The notes: a model not told the origin generated them from the letters alone. DNA of 64,000 nucleotides from Lethocerus indicus (GCA_019843655.1 JACDQD010000002.1:18561154-18625153); one strand, 5' to 3'; numbered from the stretch's first letter, positions 29,201 to 41,072 are shown. Numbers and translations: made by a program.

Positions 29201-32200
29201 AATAATATGGACCGTCGGGTTCGTACCCATGGAAACATACGCATTCATCTGGGCGAACGCACTCTCCGTTAATACAAGAAGGTTCGCACACGGGGATACA
29301 TATACTTTCATTGTAAAAATCTCTATCGTACCCAACGAAACACTCGCATAAATCTGGAGCTACACACACACCATTGACACAGGTTTCATTACAAATAGGT
29401 GTGCACTCGTAATCGGACAGTTTTTCATACCCGTCGAAGCATTCACACAGATCTGGCTGTACACATTCACTATACAGGCATCCATAAGAACAAATAGGCA
29501 CGCATAAATATTGCGTGTCATTCAGTTGGTACCCTTCGTTGCACTCACATGTATCAGGAGCGATACATAAACCGTTGAGGCACTGTTCTGTGCACGCCGG
29601 GATACACTCGTTGTCATTCTCTTCAAGTTGAGTATACCCGTCTAAGCAACTGCATTTTTCCGGAGCTATACATATTCCATTTATACAAGGCGTTGAACAG
29701 TGTGGAATACATCTGTTACTACTCTCCATTTTAAAGCCTTCAACGCACTCGCATGTTTCTGGTTTCACACAGATACCATTTATGCAGTCTTGTTTGCATA
29801 TTGGTTCACATATATTAGTCGTCCCTCTTAGTTGGTACCCTTCGTTGCATTCACATTTATCAGGGGCTATGCATATTCCGTTCAGGCAGGGTTTTGTGCA
29901 CACTGGGAGACAATTGTTCTCGGTTCCTTCATGCGCATATCCACCTAAGCAACTACATTTCTCTGGCGCTACACATTCTCCATTTATACACGGCATTGAA
30001 CAGTGTGGAATACATCTGTTACTACTCTCCATTTTAAAGCCTTCAAGGCACTCGCATGTTTCTGGTTTCACACAGATACCATTTATGCAGTCTTGTTTGC
30101 ATACTGGTTCACATATATTAGTCGTCCCTCTTAGTTGGTACCCTTCGTTGCATTCACATTTATCAGGGGCTATGCATATTCCGTTCAGGCAAGGTTTTGT
30201 GCACACTGGGAGACAATTGTTCTCGGTTCCTTCATGCGCATATCCACCTAAGCAACTGCATTTTTCCGGAGCTATACATATTCCATTTATACAAGGCGTT
30301 GAACAGTGTGGAATACATCTGTTACTACTCTCCATTTTAAAGCCTTCAAGGCACTCGCATGTTTCTGGTTTTACACAGATACCATTTATGCAGTCTTGTG
30401 TGCATATTGGTTCACATATATTAGTCGTCCCTCTTAGTTGGTACCCTTCGTTGCATTCACATTTATCAGGGGCTATGCATATTCCGTTCAGGCAAGGTTT
30501 TGTGCACACTGGGAAACAATTGTTCTCAGTTCCTTCATGCGCATATCCACCTAAGCAACTGCATTTTCCGGAGCTATACATATTCCATTTATACAAGGCG
30601 TTGAACAGTGTGGAATACATCTGTTACTACTCTCCATTTTAAAGCCTTCAAGGCACTCGCATGTTTCTGGTTTTACACAGATACCATTTATGCAGTCTTG
30701 TGTGCATATTGGTTCACATATATTAGTCGTCCCTCTTAGTTGGTACCCTTCGTTGCATTCACATTTATCAGGGGCTATGCATATTCCGTTCAGGCAAGGT
30801 TTTGTGCACACTGGGAGACAATTGTTCTCGGTTCCTTCATGCGCATATCCACCTAAGCAACTGCATTTTCCGGAGCTATACATATTCCATTTATACAAGG
30901 CGTTGAACAGTGTGGAATACATCTGTTACTACTCTCCATTTTAAAGCCTTCAAGGCACTCGCATGTTTCTGGTTTTACACAGATACCATTTATGCAGTCT
31001 TGTGTGCATATTGGTTCACATATATTAGTCGTCCCTCTTAGTTGGTACCCTTCGTTGCATTCACATTTATCAGGGGCTATGCATATTCCGTTCAGGCAAG
31101 GTTTGTGCACACTGGGAGACAATTGTTCTCGGTTCCTTCATGCGCATATCCACCTAAGCAACTGCATTTTTCGGAGCTATACATATTCCATTTATACAAG
31201 GCGTTGAACAGTGTGGAATACATCTGTTACTACTCTCCATTTAAAGCCTTCAAGGCACTCGCATGTTTCTGGTTTACACAGATACCATTTATGCATCTTG
31301 TGTGCATATTGGTTCACATATATTAGTTTCTGGTTTTAGGGCTATGCACATACCATTGTTCTCAGTTCCTTCATTATCCATGCAGTCTTGTGTGCATATT
31401 GGTTCACATTTATGCAGTCTTGTGTGCATTATATATCTTTAGTACCCTTCATGGGGCATGCATATTCCATGTGCACACTGTAACATATGCAGTAATCTGG
31501 TGCCTTGCAATCGCATGTTTCTGGTTTTATCCATATTTGCAGTCACATGTATTATTATCTTTAGTAATGTATCCATGGTAACATATTGGGGCACAAACAG
31601 GGAGAACATAGGCCGTCGCCACCAGCTATACTTTTATATCTTGAACAGCATTGTCGTTTTATTTTTGTGGTATAGTAAGTCTGGAATAATATAATACAGT
31701 TAACATTTGTATTTCTTTTAATTTATATTAAATGAATAATATCTAATAATTAATATGTAATATATGAAATCAGTTTTACTGAATATTTTTATATTCATTT
31801 TTATATTTGAATGTATTTATTATCCTAGTCTCGGTGTTATCTGCTTCCGACTCCGGAACTCTTACTAGGTCCATCATCAGAGTCAGACCGAGGTGTTGGA
31901 AGTAAACGTTTTATAGTTGAGCATGTAAAAATATTTAACTTTAGGCGAATGAGATTTTTTTTGAACTATGATGTTTTGCACGTTTAATTTGCGGCCTATC
32001 GGAACTTAGGTGCTGGATGTTTTGTATCAACGCGGTAACAGAAAGAAACTATTTTATCAGTGACCCTTATTATACGTCATATCCAATCGGGTTAAAGAAT
32101 TAGAGACGAGTTGGACCCTGGTGATAGAATCAGTTACGAAACGTTGGAAGCAGATAATAGCCGAGAGGGCATGAGAAGGATAAAGCAAAAACCCTTCCAG

Positions 32201-33100
32201 TTAAGTTCGCTCAGGTGGTTCCCGAACACAGGAAAAATCCTGTATAGCAGGGAGCTAACCGAGGTGCTTCCCACAGTATTAAGCGATCCTACATTGTATC
32301 ACATTACATTACACTACGCTACACTGCACTACACACTCACATCACACAATCAAATTTCATTAAATTACCATATATTAATAATTTGATTACATAACATGTT
32401 TAGTGCAGTTATGATTCAATATATAAAACTTACATTAAACAATTAAAAGGAAAAATACACGTAGTTGATCTCAGTTGAAATAGAGTTCTTATTTAACAAT
32501 GTAAAATTTAGAAAATGTGAATTATAATGTTAACCAGCGCGTAAAATCATGTATTTGTTTTAATTAAAAATGAACGTGTACGTAGTAGTACATTTTGCCC
32601 AGTAACCTTTTTTTTAACCTTTTTTTATTTTTGTACAATCAACTACATGTAATTATGGGTACAACTGTGGAGTGTTTTCTTTTCACATGAATGTCTCGAT
32701 AGAAGAGACCACCCAATGATAGCACTTTTTCCACATGAACATTCCAGTAACCCAACGGCAGAATCTTATCCTGGTAATTGTGGTGTTTTAGACTAACGAA
32801 TTTACAGTATACATACCACTTCAGACCATTTTTGCGTATAAGCAACAGAAGACGCAATGCAATTGCGAGAGACTGAGTACCATGCACAGAATTCCCAGTA
32901 TGTTTTCTGGTATGACACCGTATAACTTCCCCAACGTGTATTGTGTATCCTTAAAATTTAAAAAGATAGGAGCAACTAATTTCTCACTTGTTTAATTGGA
33001 ACAAAATTAAATTTGATGAGAAGTAACCGACCTCGGATAATAAACTTACCGATCGGTCGTTGTACATATACCCGGAGATGATGTAACCGGATTCCATAAA
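26216..33100 (-). CDS. Nimrod-type EMI/NIM-repeat transmembrane receptor A
   Basis: Exons in transcript order: 33100-33050, 32949-32817, 31680-28417, 27358-27282, 26962-26843 and 26310-26216 (TGA). The signal-peptide exon was not found. The first two exons and the start of the third form an EMI domain: SPGICTTTDR, YTVSYQKTYWEFC, then RQCCSRYKS, the CCxGY signature with a glycine changed. The giant exon encodes NIM repeats of the form C.P.C...C.NG.C..P..C.C..GY; at least 15 are readable, many in a 303-bp three-module array. A non-repeat ectodomain (to LHLILKLPE), a transmembrane exon (MLTFSIILITWYGC) and a short acidic tail follow. Nimrod proteins are haemocyte surface receptors for bacteria and apoptotic cells. 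Frame is lost by one-base deletions at about 30561, 30863, 31100 and 31160, and 31330-31580 is scrambled, so the full protein cannot be read. The end exons join in frame (SRK) exactly as in receptor B, which is why they are assigned here. Confidence 0.8.
29640..31325 (-). repeat. 303-bp higher-order NIM array, receptor A
   Basis: The anchor atgcgcatatccacc recurs at about 29931, 30234, 30537, 30839 and 31140, giving spacings of 303, 303, 302 and 301 bp. One unit encodes three NIM modules in fixed order: TKPCLNGICIAPDKCEC, then TQDCINGICVKPETCEC, then STPCINGICIAPEKCSC. Units are nearly identical at the DNA level, including silent sites. Spacings below 303 mark one-base deletions. Confidence 0.9.
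31326..31583. other. Scrambled mosaic of NIM-array fragments
   Basis: Short pieces of the 303-bp unit appear out of order and partly repeated: tatgcagtcttgtgtgcat occurs twice within 60 bases, and there are stray pieces of ggggctatgca, gttctcagttccttcat and tctggtttta. Neither strand gives a coherent frame. Beyond 31584 the receptor exon becomes readable again (CC-R-Y motif of the EMI domain). An assembly junction inside a collapsed tandem array is the simplest explanation. Confidence 0.7.
31828..32185. repeat. Inverted-repeat (foldback-like) segment
   Basis: 31828-31885 contains agtctcggtgttatctgctt and tccggaactctt; 32105-32175 contains the reverse complement, cgttggaagcagataatagc and cgagagg, preceded by ctggtgatagaatcag. 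The arms are imperfect and about 60 bp long with a loop of about 220 bp. The element lies in the receptor A intron between its EMI exon and NIM exon. It is followed by a degenerate CATTACACTA-like simple repeat at about 32295-32345. Confidence 0.5.
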
Positions 33101-34800
33101 CTATCAAAAAATAATACCTAAACAAAATGGCATTTTATTGTTATATATCATATAAACAGAATTTTTACACCCGAAAACAAATTATACGATACTCACTAAT
33201 AGCGCTACTTGGCACATACTGCAAGCTATTTAAACGTTGACTGAAGCAAATGGTTAATACCACATTATAAACACTATCATCTCATCTTTTTCTATTTGTC
33301 GCAACTGGTTATTATCATATTAATTATCACTGAACTTTTGTCAGCAGGAGTAATTATCTATGGAAAAAACATTTATTTGCCATAAGGAAGTTTTTGAGAT
33401 TTAATTTTTGTGCTCTACTTATCATCACCAAAATAAAATTATTAACTTTTCAAGATTTAACTGATCAGAGGTTTATATTTCAAGAAGTCAGTATTCTGCC
33501 ACTCCATTAAAGCTGCATTGTCACCTTTTTAACAAACCAAATTTATCATAAAAAAATGACTAACAATATTTACAAAACAAAACAGATAACTTTCAATAAT
33601 AGTTACGGGCCCACATTGATTAAATTACTACTATGAACAATAAACTATCCCGATCGACAGTAGTTTTGAAATATATGACAATTGGAAATTTACAAATACA
33701 AATTTATTTTTTCCACAATATTTTTTCCTGTCTTAACGAAGATACTCAAGTATTGAATAATAAAATATTGAATTTGGTTGATGGAGAAATCCACACGTAG
33801 TTGAATTCAGGTATAGCTAACAGGAAGGGCTGGATTAAACGGATAAATATGTACATTTGCAATATCAAATCGAATACTAAAATATATTAAACTTTTCTGC
33901 ATTTCTTGCTCATAAATTATCATTCAAAATAGGATTAGTTATTTGCTATAAGTAATAGTGAACGAAGGGAGTAATCGGGGGGGGGGGAGAGTCCCCCACG
34001 TAAAATATAATTTCAATTACACCATATTTAATATGATTCTTTTTGCAAGTTTAAATTCAGTAAAACGATTATGTTATGAGAGCATTATCATTGACGATTA
34101 ATGAAAACGTTGTTTAAGAATTAAATTAAAACATTTGATGAGAAAATAAATTTATGTTTCTTTGAAGATAGTCAAGGAGCTATAGAAATCAAGGAGTCAG
34201 TCATTTGCTAGAATTTAATTGAAGGGCACAGCTAACCTCATTGTAGCCTTCTCTACAACGTGTCCCACCTTGAGGAAATATACAGCCTTAAAAGTAAAGT
34301 AATGTATTGGTATTTATAATGCATGTAATATTTACGAATTTTCTTGTTGCGTCAGTACATTCTCAAAATCTAGAATAAATAAAGTACATACCTTTATTAG
34401 TTATCTTGCTTTATTAAAAAAAACCTGTTTCTACTAAGGTAAGGGAGAGCATTGAAATCTATCTTTAACAACAGGAGGGCATTAAGCTTGAGTGTGCAAA
34501 TTAGGACGATTAATTTGAATTTTATAATCTAAAACATTTAAAGTTAAACACTTTTATTTCTTCAAGATATATGTTATCATAACAATAAATAGTATGTTGT
34601 TTGCACATTTGTTATTTGATACCATAAATTTAATTTCTTCTTAGTTACCTAATAATTTCTGAAACCTTTTCAGGCTAGTTTATTATATGAATGTATAATT
34701 GTCTGGGTTTTTCAATTTAATATCTTGTTTTTTTAACCTGTAACATTTGTACTGCTGATAGACAAGAAACTTTTTTTTAATTGTATGTTTCTTTCAGAAA
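33101..34800. other. Region between receptor A and the P3-like transporter
   Basis: It should hold the missing signal-peptide exon of receptor A (minus strand) and the 5' UTR exon of the transporter (plus strand; a splice acceptor ends at 34797). I could identify neither convincingly. A run of about 12 G residues lies at 33977-33988. Confidence 0.45.
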
Positions 34801-37800
34801 ATGCATAATCTTTGGCTCATTATTTTATTACAATTTTGGGTGGTATTATGTGAAGGAGCTTGGAACATTACATTTTTACCAACAGAGGAAGTAACAATAA
34901 ATGAAACTGAAACATATGTTCTAATGTTTTCAATCTATAATCCTTCTGAAACAGAAATTTCAAATGGAAAAGTGAAATTAATTGTCTCAGACCCTACTGT
35001 AGCAACTATAATGCCAGCTCAATATATTATTAAATCTGAGACATTGGAGAATTCATTTTGGAATTCCTCTTTCAACATAACTGGGAACTTTTTAGGACGC
35101 ACTAAAGTTAAGATTCACCTGGAATTATTCACAAAATCAGGTAACTGCAAGAATTACTTTCCATTCTAAGTTTTAACATTTAATGTTAGAAAAAATTCAT
35201 ATAATGTGATTTTGAACCGTTTTATGGTGTTCTGAAAAAAGAATTCTACACTATTCTTGGTACTTGTCAATTAGACCCTCCCTATGAGTAATCTGTTTAT
35301 CAACACTGTAACTTTCCCGTTTGACTGCGATATATCGAATAAAGTCTGCACCAACTTTATGACATATTTCAGGATAGTTGACAAATAACACAGTTTACAA
35401 AACAAACATTTATTCATAAACATTATTATTATTATATTATATTATTAACTTGGAAGTGATTCGATGTCGATATATAGATACATCGATTCATTCGATACTA
35501 AATGCCATGTTTGGGATAGTTGTTTACCCTCGGGAGGGGGTCTAATTGACAAGTACCCTATTCTTGAATGATCATATTATCAAATCTTTAATTAATTAAA
35601 TCGAAAGTACTCTCATAATTATATATTCATATTTATATAACTTATTTGTCTTTATTATGGACATTATATCTTGTATTTTCGTTCTAAATGCATATATGAT
35701 AGTTATAAATATATTTTTTTATTGCTGCCTTCATGGAGTTCTCAAGATTGCTATGGATGAGAGACTTTCAAAGTTACTTAATGAGAGTTTAAGTAACATT
35801 TCATCTTTAAATCATTAATGATTTTTCTTATAGTATGATGAACGTTTATTAAATTTCACAATATTTATTTGCCTATATTTTACTTTTCACAATTTCTTTA
35901 TGGGTTTTAGCCCTTGTTTGTATTTAGTAAGTGACAATAATTTTTGATATAAATTTATTTTGTTCATTTAGATGATGTAAAAGTAATAGACTCTGAAATA
36001 CTTGATTTCAAAGTACTACGAAAGCAAACTGTACTGGATAAAATGTTCACTATTTGTGTAATAGTGCTGGTCTCTATAATTTTTGTCAACTTTGGGTGTG
36101 CGTTGGATGTCACACTGTTAAAGCGTGCTGTTATAAAACCTATTGGTCCAGCAATAGGTCTTTTAAACCATTTCTTCTTACTCCCACTGGTATTGTATTT
36201 TTATTTTTCCTTTTGTTTCCTTTTTTATTGAAGACAATTGATTCATTAAAAAATAATTTGCTTTTCACACATTTCAGTAGGAGTTAATGTTGCACATTCC
36301 ATCTTACTTGAGTACCCATACAATTTTACTGCACTTCTAAAATAATTGATGCTGATGCCTAGCATGGCGTTTGGGATAGATTTAAAGTGTATAGTTTTTG
36401 ATAAATTTAAAAAATTCTTCCATTACATTTAAAAAGTTGTATTGAAATAAATGTATTATTGTAATATATATTAGAAATTCTTAGTACTTAGTATGTATTT
36501 ATAGTTAAGGCAATTTTCTAAATAACTAAATATTGAAAACTTTCAATCTATTTAGGTTTTATTAGGATGATTGATATTTATTGTTTAATTTACTATATTT
36601 ATTATGTATTGTACAATGTTATTTTATATGTATGAATGAGTTACTAACCAAAGTTTAAGTTAAATTAATTGCTTTTCATTAATGTAAACCATTTTTAGGT
36701 GTATTTGCAATCTCACAGGTTGTGTAAGCACCTACAGTTGTCTTCCATCCATCACTCTTTGTAGAAGGCATGTTGATTAAAAAAAGTCATTGACTGGCAG
36801 GGTAATTTTATAATTACATTTGACTGGGAAATTATATTTTGCTTGAATTAGGTTATTAGAATTGTCTTTATCATTTTCAGAAGTATTCATTTTTATCATT
36901 TTATTTTGGGAACCTCAGTGGCTCAGGGTGTAGAGCATGCATCTTGGGACCCAAAGGTACAATAGTTAAAAAATGCCCCATAAGCCATGGACTTAGGTTT
37001 GTGAGATATAGTATAAGTCAGAACTTAGACCACAGAGCTCTCTGGAAAAGGTCACTTACGAAGAAATTTACTAAAATATAACAAAAGTGAAATGTTATTG
37101 TGAAGGTTGTAATGGTGCCCAAATCAGAATGATTTCATTTTTAACATTTTAAATAATGTTGTTACTTATTTTCAATTAAGCCAGAATTATTTTGTATGCA
37201 TAACAGTAATTTTCTTGATACAGTTTTATTAGAAATAAGTTAATTTTTTAAAATTCTAATAATGGTACTTAGAAAAGCCAAATGTTTGTAAAAATCTAGG
37301 TCAGCTATGGAATGGGATTGCTGTTATTTCCAGGACAGGGAACCAAAGAAGCGGCATTGCGATTGGGGTTATTTTTTACTGCTGTTTCACCAGCTGGAGG
37401 CGCTTCTAATATATGGACCTATGCCTTGGGTGGAAATATAAACCTGAGTATTACAATGACAGCTGTTAGCACACTTGCATCATTTGGTATGTCGAAGGTC
37501 TAATTAATTTATTATTTGGAAACAATATAATACAATAGTCTGATGTAGGTACATTTATATTTTTTGTTGTTATCAATATTTTATTATGCAATTTCTTATT
37601 TTAACATACATTGTAAATGTAATTAAAATAAAGCAATTAATAAAGTATTGTAAATAGTAGTGCAAGGATTAAGAGGAATCCAACCTAGGTCTTAATCTTG
37701 CTGATGATATCACTATATATAAGCTGACCATAATTACTTGACAATTGGTTGGTTTTCCAAGCTAGACAAAGACAGTAATTAACTATTAATAATTATGGAA

Positions 37801-40800
37801 GAATTCAACAGAATTATTATATATACAATCAACTTTTGTAAATTGTAATTCAAGTATTAGGTAATGTAACTTAGGACCTCCATCTGGTGTATTTTATGGC
37901 AGGCATTCCTATCTGAGAATCTGAACTCACTTTCAAAGGAATCTTTAAATGTGTTTTAGGACTATCTTTATATTACACACACAAAATTACTGTCCTACTG
38001 AAATAATACATGGAGTCCTGCTGAATATGTTTAATTTTAATTTTGACTAAAATATAATAACAAACAACAAATATTAATATTATTAATTTGTTTGTATAAT
38101 GAACAAATTAATTTGTATTGCTAATAAGGACAGTTTAGATTTACATACTTTTGCTTATGTAATAGGTATTTCATGATGATCAAACAGTATGGCTTCATTG
38201 AATTTAATGTTGATAAATACATTATTTTTAGTTATGATTCCTCTATGGACTTTAACTTTGGGAAGAGTAATATTTTCAACGGGCACAATGGGTATACCTT
38301 ACAACAAGATAGCCACATCAGCTGTTGGCCTATTTGTCCCTCTTGCTATTGGATACATGATTCAGATATATTTAAAAAAAATCTCAAATATCATGGTCCG
38401 TATTCTCAAGCCCTTTTCTGCTTTCCTCATTGTATTCATTATTGTATTTGCCATAATTACCAATTTCTACCTGTTTCAACTTTTTACATGGCAGGTTAGT
38501 ATATGCATAATTATTATGAACAAATTATTTATTTTGTATAATAATTAAATATATACAATTTTATATTAGTGTTTCCTTAGAGTTATGATTGGAGTTTACA
38601 TATATTATTATTGAATTTTAATGAAAACATCATTGTTTTATAAATTATAAATATTAAAAACAAAAATTATTACACTCCTTACCAATATTGTTTATTTTTA
38701 TATACAAAGTCAATTAACCTTGTTTATTTTGTGAAGTAATTTTCAGATATGTATTACACTATACTACTTTGTAATAACACATTCATTAATTAAAACTTTT
38801 CAAATTAGATTTTGAAATACATTTTACATTCAGTCTGATATTCTTTGTGTTTTAATATTTAAATTGTATTAAACAGTATTTCATTTCTTCTTTCCTTCTA
38901 CAGATTTCTTTGGCAGGCTTTGGACTCCCCTTAATTGGGTATATAATTGGCTTAATATTGGCAATAGTTATAAAACAACCTGGTGTGGATACAATAGCAA
39001 TTTCTATTGAAACTGGTATTCAGAATACTGGAATTGCAATTTTCCTTTTACGATTTTGTCTTGATCAACCAGAGGCTGATCTTACAACAGGTACTGCGGA
39101 AATATTTAAATAATACATTGGTACCTTTTATATTATCATTGCTTAACAATTTTGTAGGAGAATTAATCCGTTATAAGTGAAACAAATTTTAGAATTTTTG
39201 AATTAATGATTATTTTATGAGTGCTATTATTGTAGGTCTTCTTTATTGTAGTACAAATTTATTATTGTCACTTGTGTTTTACAGCAGTAATTTCTATCTC
39301 CTCACTTTCATTTTATTTGTTTAGTGAACTTGAAGTTTCATTTAATGTGGAAAGTATTTTATTTAATTTATTTATCATGTCAAGGCTTTATCCATCTGAA
39401 ATACATGAGTTTAGACTTCAGTATGTTGTTTCGACTTTGTTATTTTCAACCGCCAGACACAATATTACAATTCCCCAGTGTGAAGTAAAAATCTAAATTA
39501 TATTAGACAAACATTTTCAAATTATTTCATGGAATACATCTTTAAATGTGTGATTACCAAATTAAACGTTGAGATTTGTTCCCACACTAAACTTTATTCT
39601 GTGGGCCTTCCAGTTGTTCCTGTGAGTGTGTCAATGATGACTCCTTTAGCTCCTCTTGCCTTATTATTATGGCTGCGGCCTGAAAAAAACAGAACGGTTG
39701 AATACCAATTATTGCGCGCCATGTAAGGTAATGAGAAAACTGTAGGTTCGTGATGTTTCTGTCTCCTCTCGCTGGTTTGGTCTTTTGCTAGACCGGTTTC
39801 GGCTGCTCGCCATCTTCAGTAGCGGTGTTAGTCACTGTTAGCACTTTGGCACATTGTAATGAGAAAACCTTACAATGACTCATTTATATTTTTCTTCTCA
39901 TTGATGGTGATGGTTAATAATTACTAAATTTCAACTTGTTTAAGGTTTAAATTTCTGACCAAATTTTTATTTTTTTCTATTTTTATTTATAAATTACTTA
40001 TTCAGATGCCAGGATGTGTCTCAGGTAGCAAAAATTTGTTATTTTCATTCGTTTTGTACTCATGTACAAAATATATCAGTATAATTAGGATATATTAGTG
40101 TAATCAGAATGAAAAGCACACAGTCGATAGCGCGGTATATTATTAAATTAAGTAAGTCTAACCTAATTAAGGGAAAGCTATTACATTATAACATTACATT
40201 AATTTCATTTTTTAAGATACATTATTAATACATAATTAATCATTTATGTAATCATTAATTAATCATTTATCATTGAAACATTTTCCTAAAAAAAATTAAT
40301 CCGGAATGACTGAACTTTTATTTTTTGTTGTGTAATTTGTGAATCTTTTATGTTTTTATTTTTTCTGATATATTGAAAGTGAGTCTGACACAACTTTAGT
40401 CTTTAATTTGCGCTAATGCACACATGTCTTAAAGTTACCTTTTGTTTTATTTGAATGATACTTCACAGTTCAAATGTATATTATATTTTGAGTTTTTTTG
40501 AATTAATCTTTTTGATAAGTGAGTGAAGGTTTCCGTGACCTGAACTTGAATTGTCACTAGTATCACTGACAGCTTCCGGTGAGTGAAATCGTGGTGAAAT
40601 CCCGGAACAGTGGGGGGTCAACCCTTGCCTAACAGATATTCTTCCCAACATCAAGCTGCAATCTCACTGGAAGCCAGTCAGTGATACTAGTGATAATCTG
40701 TTTTAAATTCTAATTTAAAGAAAATATTAGTTTAGATGATTTTTTGGTTATACCCTATAGTTAGTTAGGGTTTAGTACTGGTATAAAAAAAATGTACAAT

Positions 40801-41072
40801 TCTATATCTTATACACATTATGAAATATGTAACTAATTTTTATTATGATATTTAGTAATAATAATAATAATATTTTATTCCATTTTTTGTACATAATCTC
40901 ATGGTGTTGCCTGTTTATGAGTAATTTAAAGCACTCTCATTAATTCAAAATTTATGCAGTTGCTCCTGTTTCTGTGGCCATTATGACACCGGTCCCATTA
41001 ATGATTTTTTATCTGGTGAGAAGATTCCGAGGTGATCTTAACCATGTTACTCTGCCCATGGATGATAAATAA
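34801..41072 (+). CDS. SLC10 family (P3-like) sodium/bile-acid-type transporter with two alternative last exons
   Basis: Common exons: 34801-35140, 35972-36189, 37300-37486, 38232-38494 and 38904-39090. They can join either terminal exon A (39614-39726) or B (40960-41072). Both terminal exons are 113 nt, start in the same phase and end in a stop, so each isoform is 435 aa. The ATG at 34801 lies 3 nt after a UTR splice acceptor and begins a signal peptide (MHNLWLIILLQFWVVLCEGA). A glycosylatable luminal domain of about 120 residues follows (several N-x-S/T), then a multi-pass BASS-type core with GCALDVTLLKRAV, SPAGGASNIWTYALGG.NLS and AISIETGIQNTGIAIFLL, the conserved signature of the family. 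A long N-terminal ectodomain plus this core is the layout of P3/SLC10A3-type members, whose substrates are poorly known. The fold is clear; substrate and location are not. Confidence 0.9.
35259..35557. mobile_element. hAT-like MITE, 299 bp, with 8-bp target duplication
   Basis: The left end ggtacttgtcaattagacc is matched exactly in reverse complement at the right end, and similarity continues through a CTCCC stretch, giving terminal inverted repeats of at least 19 bp. The flanks carry the direct repeat ctattctt at 35251-35258 and 35558-35565, the 8-bp target duplication typical of hAT elements. The interior has no reading frame, so it is non-autonomous. It lies in the first coding intron of the transporter gene. 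Confidence 0.88.
36907..37040 (+). repeat. tRNA-derived SINE-like copy 2
   Basis: An A-box-like segment (gtggctcagggtgtagagc) is followed about 45 bases later by a degenerate B box (ggtacaatagtt) and a tail with gccatggacttaggtttg, parallel to the copy at 2541. It lies in a transporter intron. Ends are approximate. Confidence 0.5.
39614..39726 (+). CDS. P3-like transporter alternative terminal exon A
   Basis: Follows the acceptor ccttccag. It encodes VVPVSVSMMTPLAPLALLLW, a basic patch (RPEKNR) and a tail ending LLRAM, then TAA. Its first residues align with those of exon B (VxPVSVxxMTP), and both are 37 codons. Exon duplication with mutually exclusive use is inferred. An alternative reading is that one copy is unused. 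Confidence 0.75.
39741..39855 (-). mobile_element. Dispersed ~115-bp repeat family, copy 3, with 13-bp target duplication
   Basis: The 115-bp insert is bounded by the perfect direct repeat gtaatgagaaaac at 39728-39740 and 39856-39868. It contains ggtcttttgctagaccgg, gctgctcgccatcttcag and cactttggcaca. A target duplication of 13 bp with no terminal inverted repeats points to LINE-machinery retrotransposition, so this is probably a short SINE or a LINE-end fragment. It sits 14 bases after the stop codon of terminal exon A. Confidence 0.8.
40551..40696. mobile_element. Foldback MITE, ~146 bp
   Basis: tcactagtatcactgac at 40554-40570 is the exact reverse complement of 40677-40693. The arms continue imperfectly inward (agcttccggtgag against ctcactggaagcc), giving about 30-bp inverted arms around an interior of about 80 bp. 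It lies between the two alternative terminal exons of the transporter. Confidence 0.75.
40960..41072 (+). CDS. P3-like transporter alternative terminal exon B
   Basis: Follows the acceptor tttatgcag. It encodes VAPVSVAIMTPVPLMIFYLV, an RRFRGD patch and a tail ending LPMDDK, then TAA. It has the same length and phase as exon A. Polyadenylation-like signals occur afterwards at about 41323 and 41469. Confidence 0.8.

Noticed and set aside
29782..30642. Long plus-strand frame (286 codons) across the receptor A array
   Set aside because: It is the antisense of the NIM array: the 303-bp period keeps the opposite strand free of stops. Its repeated HSHLSGAMHIPF-like text is the complement of the NIM coding units. 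The same applies to 44882-45655 and 46066-46659.
32111..32386. 91-codon plus-strand frame at 32111
   Set aside because: It spans one arm of the inverted repeat and a CATTACACTA-like simple repeat, so repeat DNA explains it.
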